Below are positions 13,274-20,681 of a DNA stretch of 22,126 bases, one piece after another (position 1 is the stretch's first letter; every line of letters starts with the position of its first letter). Below the pieces are notes generated by a model that worked only from the letters and a program-made list of their open reading frames with translations, was not told where the DNA came from and did no database searches. The stretch spans positions 1-22,126 of IMG/VR virus record IMGVR_UViG_3300013102_000079; one strand, given 5' to 3'. The position numbers and the translations under genes are program-made. Source of the DNA: a virus.

Positions 13274-13489
13274 ATGGATCAGGCCACGAAAGCGAACAAA
13301 CGCAAGGCAGCGAACATCATGAAAGTTGGCGCCGGAATGATCGTCTTCGGCGTCGCGGTCGCGCTGATAACAGCAGGGGAGAACGGCAACCCAGGGCTTA
13401 GCGGGTTCTCAGCGTTCGTCGCTTTTGCGGGGCTAATCGTCCTGATAATCGGTGCCGGCAAGTGGCGGGAACGGCCTACGAGTGATTAG
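13274..13489 (+). CDS. Small two-helix membrane protein against the tail operon (moron candidate)
   Basis: A 71-aa protein with a basic N-terminus (KANKRKAANIMK) and two strong hydrophobic helices, about 17-33 (VGAGMIVFGVAVALITA) and about 43-62 (GFSAFVAFAGLIVLIIGAG). No family is recognised. It is read rightwards inside a leftward operon, between tape measure and tail chaperone genes, and has its own promoter-like sequence. Its 3' end overlaps the predicted frameshifted chaperone by 57 bp on the other strand. A role in superinfection immunity or lysogen fitness is plausible only by analogy with small phage membrane proteins. Confidence 0.65.
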   Translation: MDQATKANKRKAANIMKVGAGMIVFGVAVALITAGENGNPGLSGFSAFVAFAGLIVLIIGAGKWRERPTSD

Positions 13490-14298
13490 CTCGTCGTCAA
13501 TCTCGGTAGCGTAGAAACGCTGCCCCGGTTCAGGCTTGAAATTCTTCTGCCCCGTATGTTCCTCAACCGCAGCCTGCCGGTAACAGGTTGTGTCCTGCAC
13601 CTCGTACAAGCCCTGGTTGGCTTCGTTCCTGCACTCCGAGCGGTTACCGCCACACGTGTCACAGATGCCATCTAGGTACAACGTGTAGGCGTACTCAAGC
13701 AGCCGGTCCTTGCGTTCCGTTAGCCGTCCAAGATAAGCAGAAGGCGGACGCTGAAACCGCTCACTCGTCTTAAGAGCCGCTACTACTCGTCCCCATCGCC
13801 CCGAGTGGAGGACTTCGGCAAAAAATCGGCGCTCACAACAGGCACCTCATTATTCGCCTGATGAAAAGCAGCAAGGATACCCAAGAACTGCGCCTCACCA
13901 ATACGCGCCTTCAACTTCTCAACCTGCGCCGGAGTCGCCCTCGGAGAAACCAAAGCCTCAGCCAGGATCTTGTACGTCAACGCACGACCCTCAAGCTTCG
14001 GGTCAGCCTCCTGGATAGCAAGCCGCTCATCCTCATCCAAACCCTGAACCCGGATCGTCAACGCCGAATCATGGAACTGCTGCGCAAGTTTCGCGTACTC
14101 GGCACGAAGCTTCTGCACACCGCCGCCCATCGACGGACCATCAACCTCATCATCGGGCTCGGCGTGCTCAATCTTGGCTGCGAGTTCGTCAAGGTCAGCG
14201 ATCAAACCGGCCTTCTGATACACCGTCACAGAACGTTGCGGCTTATCCGCACCATCCAACCAAGCATCAAAATCAAAATCCTGCGGGGGAACACTCAT
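13433..14298 (-). CDS. Tail assembly chaperone, -1 frameshift product (GT-like)
   Basis: If ribosomes slip back one base at T-TTT-TTG (13825-13819), the first 160 residues of the upstream chaperone continue into a second frame for 128 more, giving a 288-aa protein. The extension begins AEVLHSGRWGRVV and ends with a cysteine-containing part ('LDGICDTCGGNRSEC', 'VQDTTCYRQAA') and an acidic end (DYQDD). The second frame has no convincing start of its own, lies directly before the tape measure gene and follows the gpG/gpGT pattern of siphoviruses, where both forms help load tail tube protein on the tape measure. Its last 57 bp overlap a rightward gene. Confidence 0.75.
13783..14298 (-). CDS. Tail assembly chaperone, unshifted product (G-like)
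   Basis: A 171-aa acidic helical protein ('FDFDAWLDGADKPQRSVTVYQKAGLIADLDELAAKIE', later 'LTYKILAEALVSPRATPAQVEKLKARIG') in the position and with the character of actinophage tail assembly chaperones. ATG 14298 has GGAG about 8 nt upstream. It follows the hairpin after the major tail gene. The C-terminal 10 residues after the slip site are Ser/Asp-rich. Confidence 0.82.
   Translation of the reverse strand: MSVPPQDFDFDAWLDGADKPQRSVTVYQKAGLIADLDELAAKIEHAEPDDEVDGPSMGGGVQKLRAEYAKLAQQFHDSALTIRVQGLDEDERLAIQEADPKLEGRALTYKILAEALVSPRATPAQVEKLKARIGEAQFLGILAAFHQANNEVPVVSADFLPKSSTRGDGDE
13819..13825 (-). promoter_or_regulatory. Programmed -1 frameshift slippery site TTTTTTG
   Basis: On the minus strand the heptamer T-TTT-TTG has exactly the X-XXY-YYZ register relative to the upstream gene (codons TTT TTG). 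It lies 10 codons plus stop before the end of that gene. Slippage leads into the open frame that ends at 13433. Confidence 0.7.
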
Positions 14299-14343
14299 GG
14301 GTTAGGCTCCATTAGTTTGTGGGTAGGCTCAGGAAGGTTTTGA

Positions 14344-14378
14344 GGTTGGTGGCGCGGAGCCTAAACGCGCCACCAACC
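14344..14378 (-). terminator. Strong hairpin after the major tail protein gene
   Basis: A perfect 13-bp GC-rich stem (14344-14356 with 14366-14378) with a 9-nt loop begins 8 bp past the major tail protein stop. No T-run follows on the minus strand (TCAAAACC). The position, between abundant structural genes and low-copy chaperone and tape genes, suits a partial terminator or mRNA-stabilising hairpin. Confidence 0.65.
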
Positions 14379-14385
14379 AGTCAAA

Positions 14386-14898
14386 CTAGGCGCCGGCAGC
14401 CACAACAATGTTGTCGTACATGCGCTGCGGCTCCATCGGAATACGGCGCTTGATGAAGCCCGTACCATCCGTGCGCTGCGGGGTGTCTGTCGCGACCAGG
14501 CCACCAAGATAAATCTCGTCCGCAGCCGCCCACGCCTCAGTGGAATCCTTATCGGACTCGCGGGCGTAACCGTAAACCTCGGAACCCTTCTCCAAGACCG
14601 CGGCCCAGCCGGTTTCGTTGGCCTCATCCGGGCCGCCAGCCGTAGCGTACTTTCGCCACAACGTGATACCGGTGCTGTAGTTGCCCTTGCCGATCGCGTT
14701 CGAGTTGTTCGCGTCGCACAGGGCAGGCTCGGACACCTTGTCAGAGTCAGCAGCAGTCCATGTGAAGTCACTGGAAAGGATGTCGCACGACAGGTCAATG
14801 CCCGCGTTCAACTCAGTCGCAGTCGGAGCAGCAGGGTTCACGGGCTTCGTGACGAGGATAGTGAATTTGGTTTTGCCATCAGCAAGAACACGAGCCAT
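14386..14898 (-). CDS. Major tail protein (tail tube)
   Basis: A 170-aa beta-rich protein ('GKTKFTILVTKPVNPAAPTATELNAG', 'SGITLWRKY'-type strands, 'GFIKRRIPMEPQRMYDNIVVAAGA' end) with the N-terminus and length of actinophage tube proteins. It polymerises into the tail tube. The gene sits between the tail terminator/57-aa pair and the chaperones, the standard place. AAGGAGAGG precedes ATG 14898, which overlaps the stop of the 57-aa gene (TAATG). A hairpin follows. Confidence 0.88.
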   Translation of the reverse strand: MARVLADGKTKFTILVTKPVNPAAPTATELNAGIDLSCDILSSDFTWTAADSDKVSEPALCDANNSNAIGKGNYSTGITLWRKYATAGGPDEANETGWAAVLEKGSEVYGYARESDKDSTEAWAAADEIYLGGLVATDTPQRTDGTGFIKRRIPMEPQRMYDNIVVAAGA

Positions 14899-15071
14899 TA
14901 CTTGGCCTCTCCTTCAATTTCCGGCGAGGCCGGTCGGTTAGTTTCCCGCGCCTTCTGGCGGGGAGTCTTAGCAAGATCGTTGAAAGGGGCGTCCGTGCGT
15001 TCCAGCCACGCAGCAGGAACAACCTGCTTAGCCCCCGTCGTTTTGGAATAGGCATCAACAAACTGAGTCAT
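14898..15071 (-). CDS. Small conserved 57-aa protein upstream of the major tail gene
   Basis: The frame starts ATG 15069-15071 (MTQFVDAYSKTTGAKQVV) and contains 'PAAWLERTDAPFNDLAKTPRQKARE'. Short proteins with this layout ('SKTTG.KQ.VP..WL') commonly lie immediately before the major tail protein in actinobacterial siphoviruses. Their function is unknown. It is basic in the middle with an acidic end. Its TAA overlaps the next ATG (TAATG at 14896-14900), and its 3' end carries the ribosome site for the major tail gene. A shadow frame over the same bases is longer but lacks these features. Confidence 0.75.
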   Translation of the reverse strand: MTQFVDAYSKTTGAKQVVPAAWLERTDAPFNDLAKTPRQKARETNRPASPEIEGEAK

Positions 15072-15083
15072 CGAAACGCCCTT

Positions 15084-15500
15084 TCAGAGTTTGTTGGAGA
15101 CAAGCGAGAACTCGTCAACAGCGAAAATAGGGTGACCGATGTTCGGGATAGTCACATCGAAATCGGTTTGCGCATCCATCAACGTGGACTGCCTGAGCTT
15201 CGACGGGGACCAGCCAGCAACAGTTGGTGTTTTCCGGTTCAGAGCTGCGCGAACCTTATCCACAACAATCCCAAGAGCGTCACCAGTCAGGCCCGCATAC
15301 GTCGCCCGAATCCGCAACGTCAGGACATCAGGGACATCGCACAGGGACTCACCATCTGGACCGCCGCTGGACTCGCCGCCCATGTCACCCCAGAGACAGA
15401 CGTACGGGAACACTGGGGTAGTCGGCACGGACCACATGTAGATGGTTAGCCCAGTCGTCGGCAGGAGCGCCTTCACTGCGGCGTAATGCTCCCGGATCAC
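15084..15500 (-). CDS. Tail terminator protein (putative)
   Basis: A 138-aa protein located between the neck protein and the major tail gene, as tail terminators are. 'LTLRIRATYAGLTGDALGIVVDKVRAAL' fits the alpha/beta fold of this family, which closes the tail tube and joins it to the head. It starts at ATG 15500, overlapping the upstream gene by 4 bp (ATGA-type). Confidence 0.75.
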   Translation of the reverse strand: MIREHYAAVKALLPTTGLTIYMWSVPTTPVFPYVCLWGDMGGESSGGPDGESLCDVPDVLTLRIRATYAGLTGDALGIVVDKVRAALNRKTPTVAGWSPSKLRQSTLMDAQTDFDVTIPNIGHPIFAVDEFSLVSNKL

Positions 15501-15886
15501 AGAAGCCCCTCCGTCGCCTTGAACGCATACTCGTAGAAGTTGGGGGCCTCTTCCAGCATCGCATCCTCAGGATTACGCAACGTGCCACCACCAGGGCGAG
15601 ACGTGCCAAAATACGCGATGCCTGCCAGTGAAGCTGACCCGCCACCAGACGGCCCAACCTCACCCTCAATAACCCCATCGCCACCAAACGAATTCACCCG
15701 CACGTCATAACTGATCGTCCGCGCCAACTGCTTAAAGTGCTTCGATCCCGCAGCGTCCTTACGCATGATCTTCTTGGCATTAAGAGCAGACTTCGTGACA
15801 ACGCCCTTGAGCTTCGGCACCATCTCCACCGGGATCAGCCGGAAAGACCTTGCCAAGCCTTCCAGATCAGAAGCATCAACACTCAC
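15497..15886 (-). CDS. Neck/connector protein, HK97 gp10-like
   Basis: A 129-aa protein: an N-terminal helix (LEGLARSFRLIPVEMVPKLKGVVTKSALNAKKIMRKDA, residues about 8-45) followed by beta strands ('ARTISYDVRVNSFGG', 'GVIEGEVGPSGGG') and 'GIAYFGTSRPGGG'. This matches HK97-gp10-type tail-completion proteins that close the head-tail joint. It overlaps both neighbours by 4 bp. Confidence 0.8.
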   Translation of the reverse strand: MSVDASDLEGLARSFRLIPVEMVPKLKGVVTKSALNAKKIMRKDAAGSKHFKQLARTISYDVRVNSFGGDGVIEGEVGPSGGGSASLAGIAYFGTSRPGGGTLRNPEDAMLEEAPNFYEYAFKATEGLL

Positions 15887-16287
15887 GCCGTCACCGCCTC
15901 AACCCGTGTCCGCTGAGCAGTCGCACCCGTCTTATGGAACGGATCAGTCACCCGAAACACCCGCCCCGTCAACTGCGGATCCAACACAGCCTCAACAATG
16001 GTCACCACGTCATCCACTTGGAAAACCCCAGCAGCAACCGGCGTATCCCACCGCGTATCCTGCACCGTATATTGGTGCCCGCCAGCCTCAGGATTGCTCG
16101 ACTGCGCAAGAGTCTGCTGAATCTTGCACGGACCCGTATACAACAAAGTCAGACCCGCCGTTACGTTGCCGTCCGCATCCGTGATTGGCTCACCAGGACG
16201 ATGCACCGTACACGTATCCAACATCAACGCCTCCGCCTCAACGCGCCCCCGCAGGACCGCATCAACAGCACTCACAACGCCAACCAA
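15883..16287 (-). CDS. Head-tail connector, DUF6093 family
   Basis: A 134-aa protein: helix 'VDAVLRGRVEAEALMLDTCTVHRPGE' then strands ('LYTGPCKIQQT', 'QYTVQDTRWDTPVAAGVFQVDDVVTIVEA', 'LTGRVFRVTDPFHKTGATAQRTRVEAV'). The family is a head-closure type connector of actinobacterial siphoviruses. It starts at ATG 16287 and overlaps the upstream gene by 16 bp. Confidence 0.78.
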   Translation of the reverse strand: MVGVVSAVDAVLRGRVEAEALMLDTCTVHRPGEPITDADGNVTAGLTLLYTGPCKIQQTLAQSSNPEAGGHQYTVQDTRWDTPVAAGVFQVDDVVTIVEAVLDPQLTGRVFRVTDPFHKTGATAQRTRVEAVTA

Positions 16288-16691
16288 ACACTAGGATCCG
16301 ACGCGTACCCCGGAACCCCATAAGGGCGGATAGTGAACGACTCACCAGACACACCCGGCAACAGCAAATTCCACTCATCATCAGTCAGCCCAAGCCAACC
16401 AGCAGAGTTCGAAGAATCAACCGTCTCCGTAGTCGAATAGTCATCAATCGCGACCGTCCGAGTCCGCAAACCCTTCGGATTATCAAGCTTCCGAATCACC
16501 GCGGCACTCTCAACCCTTTTCAAAGTCGCCACAGTAGGGCGACCCAAAAGAATCAACTCAGGAAGATTCGGGATCCGCTCGAGTATCTCCGCCTCGAGGT
16601 CATCAATCCACGCAGTAACCTGCGCAGACTCAGCCGCCGAAAGCGACCGGCCATAGCGCACCTCAACATCAGCAACAGTTGCGTAAGCCAC
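16272..16691 (-). CDS. Head-tail adaptor (Gp19/Gp15-like)
   Basis: A 139-aa protein. The first 70 residues are helical (VADVEVRYGRSLSAAESAQVTAWIDDLEAEILERIPNL), as in the adaptor ring attached to the portal. The C-terminal half has 'TVAIDDYSTTETVDSSNSAGWLGLTDDEWNLLLPG', characteristic of the Gp19/Gp15/Gp42 group. Start is GTG 16691 with AAGGAGG 6-7 nt upstream. Confidence 0.8.
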   Translation of the reverse strand: MAYATVADVEVRYGRSLSAAESAQVTAWIDDLEAEILERIPNLPELILLGRPTVATLKRVESAAVIRKLDNPKGLRTRTVAIDDYSTTETVDSSNSAGWLGLTDDEWNLLLPGVSGESFTIRPYGVPGYASDPSVWLAL

Positions 16692-16702
16692 GGCCAGCCT
16701 CC

Positions 16703-16858
16703 TTACTTAGCTCGAGCAGAACGGCGTGCAGTCGCCGTGGAACGCTTAGGCTCCACGACTTCCGGTTCCTTCTTCTTGAAACCAGCACCAAGAAGCTGGT
16801 CAACGAACTCATCCGAGGCGTCAACCAGCTTCCCGGTAAAGGGATTCGTGAGAATCAT
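16703..16858 (-). CDS. Small conserved 51-aa protein (DUF7302-like)
   Basis: A short protein beginning MILTNPFTGKLVDASDEFVDQL, then a linker and a basic tail (KRSTATARRSARAK). Small proteins with 'NP.TG..V...E...L...GF' lie between the capsid and adaptor genes in many actinophages and are grouped as DUF7302 (assigned from memory of the pattern); role unknown. ATG 16858 overlaps the capsid TAA by one base (TAATG). The stop at 16703 overlaps the AAGGAGG of the adaptor gene. Confidence 0.7.
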   Translation of the reverse strand: MILTNPFTGKLVDASDEFVDQLLGAGFKKKEPEVVEPKRSTATARRSARAK

Positions 16859-17754
16859 TACGCGGACGTAGCGCCCGTGAGCTTCACGAAGTGTGCGCCG
16901 TTGCGAACAACGAAACCAACCTCAATCTCAGCGAGCACGGCGAACATGTTGCGCTGCCACAGGTTCAGCTGAGTGCCGCCCTTGTTCACGGTTGCCTGGT
17001 CAGAGATGCTGACCTTGATGCCCTCGACAGAACCCCAGATAGCGGAGTTCGCGAAGTCGCCGGCGAAGCCAACAACGTCCGGGCCGGTAGCCGGGTTGTC
17101 GTAGACCGAAGCGGACTTGAGAACGTCGCGACCGAAGATGGAGCCGATAGCGCCAGTGTCGGTGCGGGCGTCACGCAGGAACGCGTAGTTACCGGCGCCG
17201 TCCTTCGCGGTCATGATGGTGCCCTCAGCCTGCGGCGCGATCAGCCAGTGGCTAACGTCACCGCCCGCAGCACCAACCGTGGTCAGCGCGGTAGCGAGGT
17301 CACCGATGGTGTCAGTGGAATCCAGCGCAACAGCGGTGGAACCGGTCAGAACGTCGAAGTTCGAGCCCGGAGCGGTACCGTTGAAGATCGTGGAATCGAA
17401 CTTGCGGCCCAGCGCGTAGGGGAGCCGGCGGGCCAGCTCGGCGTACAGGCCCGGAAGGTCACGGCGGAACTCGTTCGAGAACGTCTCGATGACAGCCAGC
17501 TTGTACGGGGTGATCGACTTGTTAGAAATCGTCGCATCAGAAACGGGCTTCTCGTCCGTCTCATTGACCCAGTTAGCAGTGACATCGCCCGTGATAAGCG
17601 GGATAGTTACACCCGAACCCGGAAGGTTGATGCGGCGAGCGGTACGCATGATGAGCGAATCGCTGACAGCATTAGCCCAAATCTCAGAAGAGATTTCCTT
17701 GGGGAGCAGCGCGGATACGCCCGCGCTAGTGCGGTTAAGATCGATACCAGCCAT
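16858..17754 (-). CDS. Major capsid protein, HK97 fold
   Basis: A 298-aa capsid subunit. Visible are the N-arm ('SALLPKEISSEIWANAVSDSLIMRTARRINLPGSGVTIPL'), the E-loop and spine region ('NWVNETDEKPVSDATISNKSITPYKLAVIETFSNEFRRDLP'), the A-domain ('HWLIAPQAEGTIMTAKD') and the C-terminal 'ILAEIEVGFVVRNGAHFVKLT'-type strands. This matches HK97-like capsid proteins of actinophages and needs a separate scaffold, which is encoded just upstream. No protease gene is seen between portal and capsid. Confidence 0.93.
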   Translation of the reverse strand: MAGIDLNRTSAGVSALLPKEISSEIWANAVSDSLIMRTARRINLPGSGVTIPLITGDVTANWVNETDEKPVSDATISNKSITPYKLAVIETFSNEFRRDLPGLYAELARRLPYALGRKFDSTIFNGTAPGSNFDVLTGSTAVALDSTDTIGDLATALTTVGAAGGDVSHWLIAPQAEGTIMTAKDGAGNYAFLRDARTDTGAIGSIFGRDVLKSASVYDNPATGPDVVGFAGDFANSAIWGSVEGIKVSISDQATVNKGGTQLNLWQRNMFAVLAEIEVGFVVRNGAHFVKLTGATSA

Positions 17755-17778
17755 TGCGGGTATGTCCTTTCAAAAGGT

Positions 17779-18264
17779 TTAAGTAGTGAGGTTTTCGTTG
17801 AAGAAATCCGCGAACTGATCGCCAGTGGACTTCTTCTGCGTGCTGCCCTTCGCACCCTGGGAAGGGTCAGGCTTCGGCGTGCCGGAAGAACCAAGCCGGG
17901 ACAGGAGAACGTCAGCCTTCGCGGCAACTTCTTCCTCCGTAGAACCGGTCAGGAACTCGATAAGATCCGCAGGTACGCCCTTCTCGAGCGCAACCCTCGT
18001 GCGGGTGTTCTCAACCCGCAACTGAGCCAATTCAGTAGCGGATGCCTCCGCAGCTTTCTTGGCCCGCTCGAGTTCAGACAGGTTCGCGTCCTCAATGCTC
18101 TTGAGTTGCGCGGCCAGTTCAGCAGCGTTACGTTCGGCAGCTTTCCGAGCATCGCGCTCAGCCTTAATTGCCTTCTGTCCCGCATCGCCAAGATCAGGCG
18201 TTTCTGTCTCGTCAGTGTCAGCCGAAGCAGATTCGGCTTCCGTAGTGGTTGTGTCTTCCGACAT
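17779..18264 (-). CDS. Scaffolding protein
   Basis: A 161-aa highly charged protein: acidic Thr/Ser/Glu-rich N-terminus, a long coiled coil about residues 30-90 ('QKAIKAERDARKAAERNAAELAAQLKSIEDANLSELERAKKAAEASATELAQLR'), and a basic linker with a C-terminal helix ('STGDQFADFFNENLTT'), the usual capsid-binding end. It would guide capsid assembly. ATG 18264 follows GGAGGA by about 9 nt and is preferred over the longer frame. It is directly upstream of the capsid gene. Confidence 0.88.
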   Translation of the reverse strand: MSEDTTTTEAESASADTDETETPDLGDAGQKAIKAERDARKAAERNAAELAAQLKSIEDANLSELERAKKAAEASATELAQLRVENTRTRVALEKGVPADLIEFLTGSTEEEVAAKADVLLSRLGSSGTPKPDPSQGAKGSTQKKSTGDQFADFFNENLTT

Positions 18265-18334
18265 GGTGTTTGTCCTCCGTCGCGGATGGATAAACCCCCG
18301 AAGCATCGCGCATGGGGGAGAAAGTGGGGCGGAC

Positions 18335-19333
18335 CTAAACGATCCAGCCGTACAGTTTCAGGAGCCGCTTAGCATCAGCAGGATCCTTAGCCGTGGAATA
18401 AATGGTTTCGGGCATCAACCTTGGAGCCCGCAGCTTCTTGTACTTAGACCCATCACGGAACATGGACTGATCCTTGATGTACTGCGCCTGGGACATCTGC
18501 CAGTAAGCATGCCCGCGGCGGGTAGTGCCCTCACGGGTGAACTTGATGTTCTGCCCGTTGATCTGCGCCGGCCTAACAGCACCAGACTTCCGATACGCGT
18601 TGATCAACTGGTTCATGTCCGCGCCATCACGGAACGCCTGCCCGTTAGCAGCAGAACCAAGAACCTTGTCCTGCTCAGCGGCAGACAACCCATCAAGGTA
18701 TCCCTTAGGGTCAGTTCGGGCGTCATCATCGGTGTTCTCGCTCGAGGGCACATTCCGGCAATCGCAGCCCGGGTGGCGGTTGAACGCCTCCGACTGACGC
18801 GAAGTCTTACCCGCAAGAATCACGCAACGCCCACAAGACGGCGGATTCAACATACGAGTCCACAACTTCACCCTATGAGCGCCACCAGAAACCCTCTCAG
18901 CAGCACGCCCCGTATCAGAAAGCATCGTCCCAGCAGAAAGCGTCAAATGACGCCCACCCCTTGCAAGCGCCTCTGCAACATCAAGCCCCTGAGCCATCGC
19001 CTGCTTAGCCTGGATCACAGCCCCATACGCCATCGACGCGACAGACAACCCATCCCCAGCAACACCAACAAACCGTGAACCCTCAGACCGGTACAACGGC
19101 GCAGGTACGTCCTCGAGCACATCGGGCACATAACCCAACGCACCCTCAGCAACCCTCTCCTGAGCCGTGAACAACACAGCCAACAAAGACGGCTCGAGCC
19201 GCGCATACGAAGAATCAAAATCAGGCCCCATACGCCGCCACAAACGGGCAGCCGCAGAAGCCGCAGCCTGAATCTCAATACGCTGCTGACGCGAATACCT
19301 AAGCGCCGCCTCCGGCAACGTTTGCAACGCCAT
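18335..19333 (-). CDS. MuF-like minor capsid protein
   Basis: A 332-aa protein following the portal, as expected for a MuF-like/VG15-type head protein. Residues about 1-150 are helical ('RQQRIEIQAAASAAARLWRRMG'). About 160-200 contain a cysteine cluster (PPSCGRCVILAG...HPGCDC) suited to metal binding and conserved in this group. The C-terminal part (ITREGTT-like 'FTREGTTRRGHAYW') is short and no toxin domain is obvious. ATG 19333 (AAGGA about 8 nt upstream) is preferred over ATG 19342. It overlaps the portal stop by 35 bp. Confidence 0.82.
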   Translation of the reverse strand: MALQTLPEAALRYSRQQRIEIQAAASAAARLWRRMGPDFDSSYARLEPSLLAVLFTAQERVAEGALGYVPDVLEDVPAPLYRSEGSRFVGVAGDGLSVASMAYGAVIQAKQAMAQGLDVAEALARGGRHLTLSAGTMLSDTGRAAERVSGGAHRVKLWTRMLNPPSCGRCVILAGKTSRQSEAFNRHPGCDCRNVPSSENTDDDARTDPKGYLDGLSAAEQDKVLGSAANGQAFRDGADMNQLINAYRKSGAVRPAQINGQNIKFTREGTTRRGHAYWQMSQAQYIKDQSMFRDGSKYKKLRAPRLMPETIYSTAKDPADAKRLLKLYGWIV

Positions 19334-20672
19334 CAGCAGCATCCTTAGCGTCTAGTCGTGCAAGGTACGGGTCAGTGGACTCCCGAGCGAAATACTCCCG
19401 CTCACGATCCTTACGAGCCTCAGACCAATCAAGCTCATCCCAAACACCCTCACGGGAAAGGACTCCCTGACCATTCGCGTACAGCTTCGACATCGCATCA
19501 GCGGTCTGCGCACGCGTCGGAGTGCCAGCGTCATACCACTCAGTGACGATCCGGTTACCCTCAGGCCATTCGCCAGTACGGAAACGCTCATACAAAGCCA
19601 TGACCCAGCCCCAACCATCACCAAAGCTGGACTGCTTACGCTCAGCATTCAGGATCAGTCGGGACTCATCAGCCCGGATAGCGCCCTCGGCGGCAGGATT
19701 CACAGAGTTCTGACCCAAATACCGCAACGGCAGACCAGTGACAGACGAAACGAGCTGCCCGTAATGGTTCACCGTGTCGTGGAAGTTCTTAAGGTCCGAA
19801 GCGGCGAACTGCCCCATCTTCGCGTCCTTGTTCCCAGTCGCCCAAATAGCCGAGTAATACGACTCCCAAGCCGGGATAGGCTGACCATCAGCATCAACGA
19901 AGTCACCCTTAGACGCAGAAACAACCCACTTCTGCGGGACGGAATGCGTCTCCCCGGCAATCTGCAAGTTCGTCAAAGAACGAGCCGCAGCATCCACCAG
20001 AGGGATAACATCCTTCATCTCCGAAACACCAGTCCAAGAACCCAGCCGGCGCCGGTTCAAGAACATCACAATCGGCACACGCCCAAGCTTGTGACGGTCC
20101 TCATCAATGACAGTCCAGCCGCCCTTGCCGTCACGCTCGAGCCACTTAGTAGCATCCGGCGTGTACAACGTCGCAGCCCGCGGCAAAACCTCACCAGGCT
20201 CATAGTCATACAACCGCACAGCGCTACGGATCCGCCTATGCCGGCGATCAATATCAACAGACAACTCACGAGGCGACTCAACCGTAATCAACGGATGCTC
20301 AGAATCTTCCTCATTCGTGCCAACAGTCACGAACCCGCGACCAAGAATCATCGTCTCCTGATGATGCAAAACAGACTCGGAATCAAGGTTGTTAGCATCC
20401 CAACCCTCGCGCAAAGCCTCAGCCGCCTGCTCCTGCCCAGGCAAAAAGAACCGACGCATCTTCAACCGGTCAACAACCGAATCCACCGAAGTGCGATTCC
20501 AGTTAACCAACGTCTCAAACCGGCGCAACTCAGGAGGAACAGCCAACCCAATATGCTCAAGCCGCTGCGAACCCTCGTAATACCGGTCCAGACGGGTATC
20601 CTCAGTAGCCAAAACAGCCAACTCATTAGTAAGGCCTGAAACCAGGTCAGTCTCATCACGGCTTAAAGCCAC
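19299..20672 (-). CDS. Portal protein, SPP1 Gp6-like
   Basis: A 457-aa portal subunit, a dodecameric DNA channel at the head vertex. Recognisable parts are 'YYEGSQRLEHIGLAVPPELRRFETLVNWNRTSVDSVVDRL' near the N-terminus, the crown-stem region 'VDAAARSLTNLQIAGETHSVPQKWV' and 'VTGLPLRYLGQNSVNPAAEGAIRADESRL'. Starts at GTG 20672, 9 bp after the terminase stop, with AGGGGG upstream. Length is normal for the SPP1/HK97-type portal family of actinophages. Confidence 0.93.
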   Translation of the reverse strand: MALSRDETDLVSGLTNELAVLATEDTRLDRYYEGSQRLEHIGLAVPPELRRFETLVNWNRTSVDSVVDRLKMRRFFLPGQEQAAEALREGWDANNLDSESVLHHQETMILGRGFVTVGTNEEDSEHPLITVESPRELSVDIDRRHRRIRSAVRLYDYEPGEVLPRAATLYTPDATKWLERDGKGGWTVIDEDRHKLGRVPIVMFLNRRRLGSWTGVSEMKDVIPLVDAAARSLTNLQIAGETHSVPQKWVVSASKGDFVDADGQPIPAWESYYSAIWATGNKDAKMGQFAASDLKNFHDTVNHYGQLVSSVTGLPLRYLGQNSVNPAAEGAIRADESRLILNAERKQSSFGDGWGWVMALYERFRTGEWPEGNRIVTEWYDAGTPTRAQTADAMSKLYANGQGVLSREGVWDELDWSEARKDREREYFARESTDPYLARLDAKDAADGVANVAGGGA

Positions 20673-20681
20673 AATGGCCCC

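Noticed and set aside
13433-13681. Separate 82-aa gene starting at TTG 13681
   Set aside because: The same frame is open back beyond the slip site at 13819 and the TTG has no ribosome site, so the frameshift fusion explains it better.
14879-15061. A 60-codon leftward frame over the 57-aa gene
   Set aside because: It overlaps the better-supported 14898-15071 frame, has a Leu/Arg-rich shadow composition, and lacks the TAATG coupling seen in the true frame.
16891-18372. A 493-codon rightward open frame opposite the capsid and scaffold genes
   Set aside because: It is antisense to two clear structural genes. It is Arg- and Val-rich as expected of a shadow frame, with no recognisable motif or ribosome site.
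19764-20639. A 291-codon rightward open frame opposite the portal gene
   Set aside because: It mirrors the high-GC codon pattern of the portal gene; its Arg/Pro/Ile-rich composition and absence of motifs mark it as a shadow.
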